DNA of 29,030 nt from Bacteroidales bacterium. Its GTDB lineage: Bacteria > Bacteroidota > Bacteroidia > Bacteroidales > Muribaculaceae. The DNA lies in contig SFGS01000028.1 of NCBI GenBank assembly GCA_004557565.1, forward strand, positions 1 through 29,030, written 5' to 3'. This document shows, piece after piece, positions 9,142-17,231 of this stretch. Both the position numbers and the translations under genes were made by a program. Below the pieces are notes generated by a model. The model made no database searches. It was not told the DNA's origin and saw nothing but the letters and a program-made list of their open reading frames with translations. Numbering within the stretch: the stretch's first letter is position 1; every line of letters begins with the position of its first letter.

Positions 9142-9281
9142 GTTGTTCAATTTCGAGTTAGGGCGTTTGGCGATGCCTCGTTGATGATTGACAACGACAT
9201 CGTCCCACGCTTTCTTTTTTAGACCATAAATAAACCGTTTCGACATTGGGGACGAGAGAAACACAAAACAGCATTTTTTAG

Positions 9282-10220
9282 ATGAAATATCTAATTTTTT
9301 TGTTTTTTTTGATTGTAGTTTGTGATGGAAATGCGAAAATTTCTAAACGACAAGCAAATATAGTCTTAAAAAAGGACTGTGAGCAAAGCAAAATGTTTTT
9401 GCCAACAAAAATGGGAGATGGCAGAATTATGTTTGATATGTCGTATGTAGATGGAACTCTGACTTATTATTACACTGTAAATGATAGCTTTTTGGATGAG
9501 ATAAATAATGCAACTCAGTTAGGTTGGTCGTTTTATAGAAGTCAATTTGGCGAGAGTTTAGAAGAACTGGGTATTGATATTGAAGATTATGATAAAAGAA
9601 AGTTCGAAAATGTGTACTCTGTAAATGATGCATTAGCACAGTTGTTTAGGGGAACTGATGCATATTTATTTTCGGAGGTGTTCTTGTCTTATCCAATGCA
9701 AGAGATTTTACTAAAAGCTGCCGACTTTAGACTAGTAGGCATTGTGTATACGGTTAATAGGAAAAAAATAGTTTGTAAGTACACGGTTTCTATAGAAGAT
9801 ATAAATTTTATCAAATCATTGCGAAAACAAGGTCGCTCGTTAACTACGCTTAGGGGAATATATTTGTCGCTTTATAATTGTATAAAGGGCGCGTTATCTA
9901 ATAATAACGATTTGCCATTACAGATAGACAGTGCTACAAGGCAACTAAGGACGACTTATAGTGAAAATAAAAAGACAATTTATTACAACTATGAGATAGA
10001 CGAATGCTATTTTAGTGAGATAAAGAACAGTAAAGAATGTAGAGACAACATAAAAAAAAACATAATTCAGTGGTATAGTAAATTGGTGTCAAAAGAAGGG
10101 CTGGAATCATTAATGCTGTATGGAGTAAACTATTGTGCAAAATACCAGAAAAGAAATAGTAATCAGACTATTGAAATCAATATACCTTTTTCTGAAATAT
10201 ATTATAATAAACAGAAATAG
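9282..10220 (+). CDS. Exported protein of unknown function with two tandem related domains
   Basis: This 312-residue protein is not one I recognise. Residues 1-18 form a signal peptide (hydrophobic core then CDGNA). The remainder looks like two copies of one domain. Copy one runs from about residue 40 (LPTKMGDGRIMFDMSY, then TLTYYYTV) to a closing strand VGIVYTVNRKKIVCKYTVS near 170. Copy two starts near residue 212 (LPLQIDSATRQLRTTYS, then KTIYYNYEI) and closes with YCAKYQKRNSNQTIEINIP. This is an alignment by eye. The gene is markedly AT-rich, with many AAA, ATA and AGA codons unlike the neighbouring housekeeping genes, which suggests acquisition by transfer. The next gene (10331) has the same base bias and orientation and may be a partner. 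Confidence 0.7.
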   Translation: MKYLIFLFFLIVVCDGNAKISKRQANIVLKKDCEQSKMFLPTKMGDGRIMFDMSYVDGTLTYYYTVNDSFLDEINNATQLGWSFYRSQFGESLEELGIDIEDYDKRKFENVYSVNDALAQLFRGTDAYLFSEVFLSYPMQEILLKAADFRLVGIVYTVNRKKIVCKYTVSIEDINFIKSLRKQGRSLTTLRGIYLSLYNCIKGALSNNNDLPLQIDSATRQLRTTYSENKKTIYYNYEIDECYFSEIKNSKECRDNIKKNIIQWYSKLVSKEGLESLMLYGVNYCAKYQKRNSNQTIEINIPFSEIYYNKQK

Positions 10221-10292
10221 ATAAACTGAATTATTATTTATGATTTCATTCTGAAGTGAAATTGAAACTTGCATTAATTAGAAACATAAATC

Positions 10293-10328
10293 AAATATAA
10301 ATATAAATATAAATAAAAATAAAAATAA
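10293..10328 (+). repeat. Perfect hexanucleotide tandem repeat abutting a start codon
   Basis: Three copies of AAATAT are followed by three copies of AAATAA, ending two bases before the ATG at 10331. The 36-base tract forms the A-rich translation leader of the next gene. Changes in copy number would alter the spacing between upstream signals and the start codon. Confidence 0.85.
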
Positions 10329-10330
10329 AA

Positions 10331-10978
10331 ATGGGAACAGTAATTGGTTTTGTAGTAAGCATGGTCTTGTTCGGAGGCTATTTTAGGGTGATGAAGAAAT
10401 CAAGACTATTTGTCGTGTTGTATTCTGTTTTAATGGCGTCATTTGAGTTTTTTGCATTTATTTTTTGTATAGACTTAAATTGGTGGAATGTGCTGATACT
10501 TCCATTCGGCACACTTTTAATCACTTTTATCTGTTTCTTTATTGCGCCATTGAGTCCAAATAATGTTGATGTTGTTACAGACTCTGTCATGTCTGAATTG
10601 CCTAATTACTATGAAAATTACGATAGTTTGAAACCTATGGGTAAATTGCATGTGCCATATTTTAAGCAAACTTATGATAGAGAACTGTATAATGTGTTAT
10701 ATTCTTTTACCTCATCCGTTGATGATACAAATTCAATCATCAAGAATCTACTTACAAATGTTTATTATCCATTTAGTAGTGTGCCTAAGTACATAATTGA
10801 AAAACATGTGAAATGGTCTATTGATAGCGTAGCTTTGTCAAAACCATATTTAAGAGCATGTATAAAACGCTATCCAAATGTTTATAATCAAGTGTTTAAT
10901 ATATTTGTTTGCCTTCTTGATATTAATGAAACAGCCACAGATAACATTTGTCGAGATTTTAAAAGTGTCAAAGAATAG
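10331..10978 (+). CDS. Membrane protein of unknown function
   Basis: This 215-residue protein is not one I recognise. Three hydrophobic segments fill residues about 3-18, 24-47 and 50-72, separated by short basic loops (RVMKKSR). Residues about 80-215 form a soluble tail rich in Tyr, Asn and Asp with no motif I know, probably cytoplasmic. It lies 110 bases after the exported 9282 protein on the same strand with the same AT-rich codon use, so the two may be a transferred pair. I saw no good promoter directly in front, but an unusual hexamer repeat ends two bases before its ATG and replaces any ribosome binding site. Confidence 0.68.
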   Translation: MGTVIGFVVSMVLFGGYFRVMKKSRLFVVLYSVLMASFEFFAFIFCIDLNWWNVLILPFGTLLITFICFFIAPLSPNNVDVVTDSVMSELPNYYENYDSLKPMGKLHVPYFKQTYDRELYNVLYSFTSSVDDTNSIIKNLLTNVYYPFSSVPKYIIEKHVKWSIDSVALSKPYLRACIKRYPNVYNQVFNIFVCLLDINETATDNICRDFKSVKE

Positions 10979-11046
10979 TCTTAAAATCGAGCTGAAAAAA
11001 TTTGATATAGTGTAGAATGAATGCGTATGGGCAATTTTGGGGGTAG

Positions 11047-11081
11047 TTTTGCGTTATTATTGGAGAGAATGACTAACTTTG
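11047..11081 (+). promoter_or_regulatory. Promoter of the type IX sorted protein gene
   Basis: TAACTTTG (11074-11081) is a perfect -7 element, and TTTTG (11047-11051) lies 22 bases upstream. The leader to ATG 11172 is about 85 bases. This site covers an in-frame TTG at 11079 and so rules that codon out as the start. Confidence 0.6.
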
Positions 11082-11171
11082 CGTAGGGAAGTGGCTTTCT
11101 ATAATGATTTTAAGGGGGGCGGACTTTCTATGTTTCGTTACGCATATTTGTATCACGACATTTTACATGAT

Positions 11172-12557
11172 ATGAGAATTAGAAGTTTTTTCTTTACGAT
11201 AATAGCGATTTTGGTACCACTTATAGGGTGGGCACAGGTGTCGTTTGTGGGCGGCTCGCACGAGGTTTACGACTTGATTCCGGAGAAAAATACGGGTTTG
11301 AACCATATTTATGTGCTCTACAACACGCAGGGCGTGGGTATGCAGTATCGGGCGACGAGCGATACGCCTGTGGTGTGGTATAGTTTTGGTAGCCAAGGTG
11401 GGGGATATGCCGAGGAAATTTCGGGTATCACTACCGATGGTCGCACCACTACGCTTGCGCAAGTGATTGCTGGGCAGGGCTATATCATTGAGGAAGGCAC
11501 TAATCGCACCTACGTTTGGGTGGTGAATTATGCCGACCACTACTTGCGCTTCAACAGCATTTCTGCCCTTGCGCCAGAGGATTGTGGCACTGCCACGCTG
11601 AGCATCGATGGATCCGCCGACGAAATATCGTACTTCACCATTACTGGCGTGAGAAGGGTGCTGAGCCGTGAAATTAAGTTGAATTTCCGTACGCTCGTAT
11701 GGGACGAAACCGCTGTTCAATGGACACAGGTGGATACCACCAACGTGCTCACATCGGTAAAACCACAGTTGGTGATTACCGCTCCGCTGTGCAACACCAC
11801 ATTCCATATCAGTGGCGACCGTTTCCTCAAATTTTGGAACGAAGAAGTGGAAATGGAGAGCGACACTTACACCACCACAGCCGTGGATGTTCGTACCACA
11901 GCCATCAAGCAAAAGCGCAACGACGGCACCGATGAGAGCGACGACGAAGACAGCAGTGAAGGTGGCGAAGGTGGCGAAAACACCGATGAAAGCGAGGAAT
12001 TGGGCGGTTCAGCGCCTGCCACGGTGACATTTAAGGCATATTGCACCGATGCCGTTGACCACAAAGAGTGGCAAAAGGCACTCGACCCTGATTTTCAGAG
12101 CATAGAGGCGCGCTTCAACGATGACGAAGTGGAGCAAACCTTCAACACCACAGGCACATCGTATTGGCGCTTTGTGGGCACGAACCTGCAAGGCGGATGC
12201 GAGGCATACGGTCCCACCTACACCGTGCACATTGGCGAAAGCGAATTGGTTTGCCCGAATGTGTTCTCGCCAGGCTCAACAGAGGGCGTGGGCGACATTT
12301 GGAAAGTGAAGCACAAATCCATCGTGGAATTTCACTGCACGATTTTCAACACTTGGGGCAACAAGATATTTGAATTTAGCAACCCCGACGACGGTTGGGA
12401 CGGCAAATATCGCGGCAAATTGGTGAGCACAGGCGTGTATTACTACGTGATTCAAGCACGAGGTGCCGACGACAAGGTGTATAAGCTCAGCGGCGACATC
12501 AACATTCTCCGCTACCGCAAAAACGCTATGAAAAGCGGCACCACCGTAGTGGAATAA
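11172..12557 (+). CDS. Secreted protein with type IX secretion (CHU_C/type B) sorting domain
   Basis: This 461-residue protein begins at ATG 11172 with a signal peptide (MRIRSFFFTIIAILVPLIGWAQ region). The middle is a set of beta-rich, Ig-like segments that I cannot assign. A low-complexity acidic Ser/Gly/Glu/Asp linker occupies about residues 252-280. From about residue 358 the tail matches the gliding-motility-associated C-terminal domain (CHU_C, type B sorting signal): CPNVFSPGS, then FNTWGNKIFE, DGWDGKYRGK, STGVYYYVI and a closing GDINILR strand. Such domains direct export through the type IX secretion system and attachment to, or release from, the cell surface. The gene is monocistronic, with a promoter at 11047 and a terminator at 12580. 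The upstream TTG-started extension is rejected because it overlaps the promoter. Its ligand is unknown. Confidence 0.82.
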   Translation: MRIRSFFFTIIAILVPLIGWAQVSFVGGSHEVYDLIPEKNTGLNHIYVLYNTQGVGMQYRATSDTPVVWYSFGSQGGGYAEEISGITTDGRTTTLAQVIAGQGYIIEEGTNRTYVWVVNYADHYLRFNSISALAPEDCGTATLSIDGSADEISYFTITGVRRVLSREIKLNFRTLVWDETAVQWTQVDTTNVLTSVKPQLVITAPLCNTTFHISGDRFLKFWNEEVEMESDTYTTTAVDVRTTAIKQKRNDGTDESDDEDSSEGGEGGENTDESEELGGSAPATVTFKAYCTDAVDHKEWQKALDPDFQSIEARFNDDEVEQTFNTTGTSYWRFVGTNLQGGCEAYGPTYTVHIGESELVCPNVFSPGSTEGVGDIWKVKHKSIVEFHCTIFNTWGNKIFEFSNPDDGWDGKYRGKLVSTGVYYYVIQARGADDKVYKLSGDINILRYRKNAMKSGTTVVE

Positions 12558-12579
12558 AGAACGATTTGAAATAAACGTA

Positions 12580-12624
12580 AAACAAGGCTGTGCCGCTATC
12601 GATGGTGGCACAGCTTTGTTTTTG
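12580..12624 (+). terminator. Rho-independent terminator of the type IX sorted protein gene
   Basis: AAACAAGGCTGTGCC (12580-12594) pairs with GGCACAGCTTTGTTT (12607-12621) with one G-U pair, and the T-run continues after the stem. It starts 22 bases after the stop codon. Confidence 0.85.
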
Positions 12625-12691
12625 AAAAAAGCGGATGGGGGCTTGATATGATTGGAGCACTCTGAGCACTCGGAGAGCTTCGCTCTAACAT

Positions 12692-12747
12692 CCAACCTCT
12701 AATTTCCAACCTCTAATTTCCAACCTCTAATTTCCAACCTCTAATTT
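12692..12747 (+). repeat. Four perfect 14-bp tandem repeats upstream of uvrA
   Basis: The unit CCAACCTCTAATTT occurs four times back to back, then decays into shorter CTAATTTCT-type copies up to about 12779. The degenerate end reaches the -33 region of the uvrA promoter. Confidence 0.9.
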
Positions 12748-12789
12748 CTAATTTCTAACCTCTAATTTCTGATTTCTGACTTCTTTTTG

Positions 12790-12797
12790 TAACTTTG
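12790..12797 (+). promoter_or_regulatory. uvrA promoter -7 element, nearly leaderless
   Basis: TAACTTTG ends six bases before ATG 12804, so the RNA would start at or beside the start codon. The -33 region falls in the decayed repeat (TTTCTG near 12766-12771) and is not canonical. Confidence 0.5.
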
Positions 12798-12803
12798 CAA
12801 ATT

Positions 12804-15641
12804 ATGATTTTCAACGGGAAAGAAACTGAATGTGTGAGTGTGCTTGGCGCACGTGTCCACAATCTGAAAAACATAGATGTGGATATTCCACACTACAAGC
12901 TCACCGTGATTACGGGGCTGAGTGGTAGTGGAAAATCGTCGTTAGCGTTCGACACTATTTTTGCCGAAGGACAACGCCGATATTTGGAAACATTTTCTGC
13001 GTACGCGCGAAATATGCTCGGCGTGCTCGAACGCCCTGATGTTGACAAGATCACGGGGCTTAGCCCAGTGATTTCGATAGGGCAGAAAACCACCAACAAA
13101 AATCCTCGCTCCACCGTGGGCACCTCTACAGAGGTTTACGACTATTTGCGACTGCTTTTTGCGCGTGCCGCCGATGCCGTGAGTTACACCTCTGGCGAGC
13201 GTATGGTGAAATACTCCGTTGAAAAGATACTTTCGCTGATTCTCAACAAGTACGACGGCAAGAAAATTTACATTCTGGCGCCACTGGTGAAGAATCGCAA
13301 AGGCCACTACAAAGACCTTTTTGAGCAGTACCGAAAGAAAGGGTATATCAACGTGCGTATCGATGGCGAATTGCGCGAAATCACATTCGGCATGAAGCTC
13401 GACCGCTACAAGAATCACACTGTGGAACTGGTGATCGACCGCTTGAAGGTGGCACGAAAGGACGAAAAGCGCCTTAAAGAAACCGTGGAACTGGCGTTTA
13501 GGCAGGGCAAAGACCAACTGCTTGTCCTCGACGCCGCCACCGATGAAATATCCTATTACAGCAAGACGCTGATGGACCCATCTACGGGGCTTTCGTACCT
13601 CGATCCGGCTCCGCACAACTTCTCGTTTAATTCGCCACAGGGCGCTTGCCACAAGTGCAAGGGACTGGGTTATGTGAATCTCGTTGACCGCGAGAAAATC
13701 ATGCCCGACATGTCGCTCTCCATCAAAGAAGGGGGAGTGCTGCCTTTGGGAAAATATAAAAATTCGCTGGTGTTTTGGCAGATTGCCGCCATTTGTGAAA
13801 AATATGGCTGCGACATCAACACGCCATTGTCAGAACTTCCAGAAGAAGCCCTCGACGACATCATGAACGGCACCGACGAACGGCTCAACATCAAAACCGA
13901 AACGCTGAGCACCAACAACTATTTCCTCACCTACGACGGACTGGTGAAGTATATCGAACTTCAGCAAGACGAATCGGCAGGCTCAAAGGCGCAGAAATGG
14001 GCAGGGCAGTTCTATTCGCGTTGCGTATGCCCTGAATGTGGTGGCGCGCGCTTGAACAAGGAGGCTTTGCACTTCTTCATCAACGGCAAAAACATTGCGC
14101 AACTTGCGAGTATGGACATCAGCGAACTGCGCGACTGGCTCGGCGATTTGCACAACCACATGGAACCGAAAAAGTGGAAAATTGCCGATGAAATCGTGAA
14201 GGAAATCCTTAGCCGACTGAATTTTATGCTTGATGTGGGCTTGGATTATGTGTCGCTCAACCGCTCGTCGGCTTCGCTCTCTGGTGGTGAAAGCCAGCGC
14301 ATCCGTTTGGCCACTCAAATAGGCTCGCAACTGGTGAATGTGCTTTACATTCTCGACGAGCCGAGCATCGGTCTGCATCAGCGCGACAGCGAACGCCTCA
14401 TAGCGTCGCTGAAAAAACTGCGCGACGAGGGCAACACCGTGATAGTGGTGGAGCATGACAAAGACATGATGCTCAATGCCGATTATATTGTGGATATAGG
14501 CCCGAAAGCGGGGCGTAGAGGCGGTAATGTGGTGTTTGCGGGCACTCCTAAGCAAATGCTCAAAGAAAGCACGCTCACCGCCGATTATTTGAGCGGATTG
14601 AAGAAGATAGAAATTCCGAAGGTGCGCCGTTCGGGCAATGGCGACGTGATAAGGCTTCGTGGCTGCAATGGACACAACCTCAAGAATGTGGACGTGGACT
14701 TTCCTTTGGGCACGTTTATTTGCGTGACAGGCGTATCGGGCAGCGGTAAATCGTCGCTGGTTAACGGCACACTTCAGCCCATCATCAGCCAAAAGCTGTA
14801 TCGCTCGCTCATCGAGCCGCTCCCTTACAAGAGCATCGAGGGCTTGGAGCATATCGACAAGGTGGTGACCGTTGACCAATCGCCACTGGGCCGCACGCCG
14901 CGCTCCAATCCAGCCACCTACACTGGCGTGTTTACCGACATTCGCAATTTGTTTGTGAACCTGCCAGAGTCGAAGATTCGTGGTTATAAGCCCGGACGCT
15001 TCTCATTTAACGCCAAGGGTGGCAGATGTGAGGTTTGTAATGGGAATGGCTATAAAACGGTGGAAATGAATTTTTTGCCCGATGTGCTCGTGCCATGTGA
15101 GGTGTGTGGCGGAAAGCGCTATAACAGAGAGACTTTGGAGGTGAAATTCAAGGGAAAATCGATTGCTGATGTCCTCGACATGACGATAAATCAAGCCGTA
15201 GAGTTTTTCGATGCAATTCCTGCGATTCTCAACAAGATAAAAGTGCTGCAAGAAGTAGGGTTGGGCTACATCAAACTTGGCCAACCGTCGAGCACACTTT
15301 CGGGCGGAGAATGTCAGCGTGTGAAACTCGCCGCCGAGCTCTCGAAAAAAGACACTGGTAAAACGCTCTACATTCTTGATGAACCAACCACCGGTCTGCA
15401 CTTTGAAGATATTAAGATACTTTTATCGGTGCTTGATAAATTAGTCCAAAAGCGAAATACGGTAATTACTACCGATCACAATTTAGATGTGATTAAGTGC
15501 GCCGACTATATCATTGACCTCGGACCAGAGGGTGGCAGAAATGGCGGACAAATCGTGGCTTTTGGCACTCCAGAGGAGGTGGCAGAGAATCCAAATTCAA
15601 TCACTGCCCGATTCCTGAAAAAAGAATTATCAGAAAAATGA
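12804..15641 (+). CDS. uvrA: Excinuclease ABC subunit A (UvrA paralogue)
   Basis: This is a 945-residue UvrA, the damage-sensing dimeric ATPase of nucleotide excision repair. The first ABC module has Walker A GLSGSGKSS (38-46) and signature LSGGESQR (near 491). The second has Walker A GVSGSGKSS (near 643), signature LSGGECQR (near 831) and YILDEPTTGLH. The second zinc module is complete (CEVC near 742 and CEVC near 765). The first module lacks one Cys pair: where E. coli UvrA has CPxC before the FSFN block, this protein has MDPSTG (near 256), while the partner CHKC (near 281) remains. Bacteroidota usually carry more than one UvrA, so this may be a secondary copy. I chose ATG 12804; an in-frame TTG at 12795 lies inside the promoter -7 element. 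Confidence 0.93.
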   Translation: MIFNGKETECVSVLGARVHNLKNIDVDIPHYKLTVITGLSGSGKSSLAFDTIFAEGQRRYLETFSAYARNMLGVLERPDVDKITGLSPVISIGQKTTNKNPRSTVGTSTEVYDYLRLLFARAADAVSYTSGERMVKYSVEKILSLILNKYDGKKIYILAPLVKNRKGHYKDLFEQYRKKGYINVRIDGELREITFGMKLDRYKNHTVELVIDRLKVARKDEKRLKETVELAFRQGKDQLLVLDAATDEISYYSKTLMDPSTGLSYLDPAPHNFSFNSPQGACHKCKGLGYVNLVDREKIMPDMSLSIKEGGVLPLGKYKNSLVFWQIAAICEKYGCDINTPLSELPEEALDDIMNGTDERLNIKTETLSTNNYFLTYDGLVKYIELQQDESAGSKAQKWAGQFYSRCVCPECGGARLNKEALHFFINGKNIAQLASMDISELRDWLGDLHNHMEPKKWKIADEIVKEILSRLNFMLDVGLDYVSLNRSSASLSGGESQRIRLATQIGSQLVNVLYILDEPSIGLHQRDSERLIASLKKLRDEGNTVIVVEHDKDMMLNADYIVDIGPKAGRRGGNVVFAGTPKQMLKESTLTADYLSGLKKIEIPKVRRSGNGDVIRLRGCNGHNLKNVDVDFPLGTFICVTGVSGSGKSSLVNGTLQPIISQKLYRSLIEPLPYKSIEGLEHIDKVVTVDQSPLGRTPRSNPATYTGVFTDIRNLFVNLPESKIRGYKPGRFSFNAKGGRCEVCNGNGYKTVEMNFLPDVLVPCEVCGGKRYNRETLEVKFKGKSIADVLDMTINQAVEFFDAIPAILNKIKVLQEVGLGYIKLGQPSSTLSGGECQRVKLAAELSKKDTGKTLYILDEPTTGLHFEDIKILLSVLDKLVQKRNTVITTDHNLDVIKCADYIIDLGPEGGRNGGQIVAFGTPEEVAENPNSITARFLKKELSEK

Positions 15642-15664
15642 CGCGGTTTTTGCGTCAGAAAATT

Positions 15665-15679
15665 CAAAATTCACCGATT
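15665..15679 (+). repeat. 15-base direct repeat, copy 1 (copy 2 at 16010-16024)
   Basis: CAAAATTCACCGATT occurs exactly at 15665-15679 and again at 16010-16024, both within the non-coding stretch after uvrA. Confidence 0.7.
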
Positions 15680-15813
15680 TTTGCGTGATTTGAAGCAGTA
15701 AAAAGCCGTTTTAGTGTCCTTACAGGGCTGTGTGGCGCACATTCACCGTAAAAAACCACCTATTTTACATTTTTCTGAAGCATCAAGCAGTTTACATGTT
15801 TGCATACTGTATC

Positions 15814-15860
15814 ATATGGTGTAACCTATTTGTTTATCAAAAGGTTACACCATATATTTT
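15814..15860 (+). terminator. 14-bp perfect inverted repeat, possible uvrA terminator
   Basis: ATATGGTGTAACCT (15814-15827) is inverted exactly at 15842-15855 around a 14-base loop, and ATTTTTG follows. It lies 170 bases past the uvrA stop, so it may be a late terminator. The long loop and palindromic core GGTGTAACC/GGTTACACC also suit a protein-binding site. Confidence 0.5.
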
Positions 15861-16470
15861 TGCTGTGGATTACCCTCTGAGAATTGATTAGAATTTGATT
15901 TTGTGAACGAATTATGGATTTGATTGAAAAAAATGGCAGGAGAATGAGTTGAGCGAAAACACCGCAGAAAATGGTAAAATTACCGCCGTGTGTTTGTGAA
16001 TTTAAATTACAAAATTCACCGATTAATTCGTAAAACTACATCGTGTTTTGCAAAATGAAATAGACTGTTTTCATTTGTTTTTCGGTTTGCGTTTTGAAAG
16101 CGGAATGGTGTGCTGGAGAATTAACGATTAAATCGTTTACAAACGCATTAAAAATAAGGGTTAACAATTATTTGCAATAAGTGTAAATCGTTAAAACCCA
16201 ACTAAATAAATACTAAATTATAAAGTTGTGATTTATGGTAATTTTTGTGTCATGATGGGTGGTTTACTATGAAGTATGTTTTATATAATGTAATATATTA
16301 TGTATCAGTATAATAATCTTTGTAAATTAAAGTTGTAATATAATATAATTGTGAAATGTGGATTTTGGATATGTGAATTGGGTGTTTTGAATGTTGAATT
16401 GGGTATTTTGGCTGTTTGTTTTACGATATTTACTATTTACAAATTCATTATTTAGATTTACGTCGATAAA

Positions 16471-16502
16471 TTTGTGTTTTTAAATAATTGTTTATACATT
16501 TG
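16471..16502 (+). promoter_or_regulatory. Promoter of the XRE-family gene
   Basis: The -33 TTTG (16471-16474) and -7 TACATTTG (16495-16502) are 20 bases apart. The leader to ATG 16541 is about 30 bases. Confidence 0.65.
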
Positions 16503-16540
16503 CAAACTCAATTTTTAGTAGATTTTTACTGTTTGCAATT

Positions 16541-17089
16541 ATGGACATAGTTTCTCGCCTAAAATTTTTCTTAAGTCATAACGGAATTTCTAATTCCACA
16601 TTCGCCGACACTTGCGATATTCCCCGTCCCACTCTATCGCAGCTGCTCAATGGGCGCAACAAAAAAGTAAGTGATGAACTCATCACTAAAATTCATAATG
16701 CCTATCCAGCTCTTAATATAATGTGGCTTATGTTTGGCGACGGAGATATGTTTGTTCCAAATGCGAACTCTATGCCCTCGCCCACCGTGGCTCAACCCTC
16801 TGAGAATTTAGAAAATTCCACGGCATCGGAAGTTGGTCAGGAATCTCGCACACCCTATATGACCTCTATTTCATTCGGTGATGATGAGTCGTCGTATCAG
16901 CCCACCACACCGCCACCCACGCCTGTGGCGGCCATCTCGGCAGCCTTGCAAACTATGGCGAAAAAAACTACTAAACCAGCAGTGGAAAAAGGCGTGAATG
17001 TGGCACCTGTGGAGCGCCGTGTGACTTCAATCATGGTATTCTACAGTGACAACAGCTTCGAAGAATTTATCCCCCGCAGCAGTCGCTAA
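16541..17089 (+). CDS. XRE-type helix-turn-helix regulator
   Basis: This is a 182-residue protein. Residues about 5-65 form a lambda-repressor-like HTH domain: RLKFFLSHNGISNSTFA, then the recognition part PRPTLSQLLNGR, then the Bacteroidota-typical ending ALNIMWLMFGDGDMF. Residues about 75-150 are a Pro/Ser/Thr-rich linker of low complexity. Residues about 150-182 are a short conserved-looking tail (VERRVTSIMVFYSDNSFEEF). Proteins of this build are common in Bacteroidales chromosomes and prophage-like loci, and their targets are mostly unknown. It stands alone with its own promoter after a long AT-rich non-coding stretch. No phage genes are seen nearby. Confidence 0.8.
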   Translation: MDIVSRLKFFLSHNGISNSTFADTCDIPRPTLSQLLNGRNKKVSDELITKIHNAYPALNIMWLMFGDGDMFVPNANSMPSPTVAQPSENLENSTASEVGQESRTPYMTSISFGDDESSYQPTTPPPTPVAAISAALQTMAKKTTKPAVEKGVNVAPVERRVTSIMVFYSDNSFEEFIPRSSR

Positions 17090-17156
17090 GCATCATTCTC
17101 AGGAACACTCCTATCAAATTCTATCATATATGCCTAATTTTAGGCGGTAAAATCGA

Positions 17157-17197
17157 AGAAAAGATCCAAAAGCAAGTCGCTTTTGAGCCTTTTCTGA
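17157..17197. terminator. Possible weak terminator between XRE gene and pyrD
   Basis: AGAAAAG and CTTTTCT form outer arms and AAAAGC/GCTTTT form inner arms of an interrupted hairpin between two convergent genes. The mismatches make it weak. Confidence 0.3.
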
Positions 17198-17231
17198 TTT
17201 CTTATGGTGTGGGTTGTGGATAAAAACGACC

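Larger units (their letters stand above)
8748..9281. other. 534-base intergenic region with repeat-like content, no firm gene
   Basis: No recognisable gene is present. An ATG at 8940 opens a 73-codon frame (to 9161) just downstream of a promoter-like site, and an overlapping second frame runs to 9184. Neither has a recognisable domain, and both run through a G/C-rich palindrome (9093-9141). The composition and the palindrome look more like a dispersed Bacteroidales repeat or a decayed element than a gene. Confidence 0.4.
15642..16540. other. 899-base AT-rich intergenic region without a gene
   Basis: No convincing coding frame was found on either strand. It holds a small hairpin at the uvrA stop (TGACGC/GCGTCA, 15639-15657), a 14-bp perfect inverted repeat (15814-15855), two copies of a 15-base direct repeat (15665 and 16010), and the promoter of the XRE gene at its right end. 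The stretch 16140-16500 is extremely AT-rich. Confidence 0.6.

Noticed and set aside
11079..11171. N-terminal extension of the type IX sorted protein from TTG 11079
   Set aside because: The TTG lies inside the promoter -7 element, and the extension would bury the signal peptide that begins at ATG 11172.
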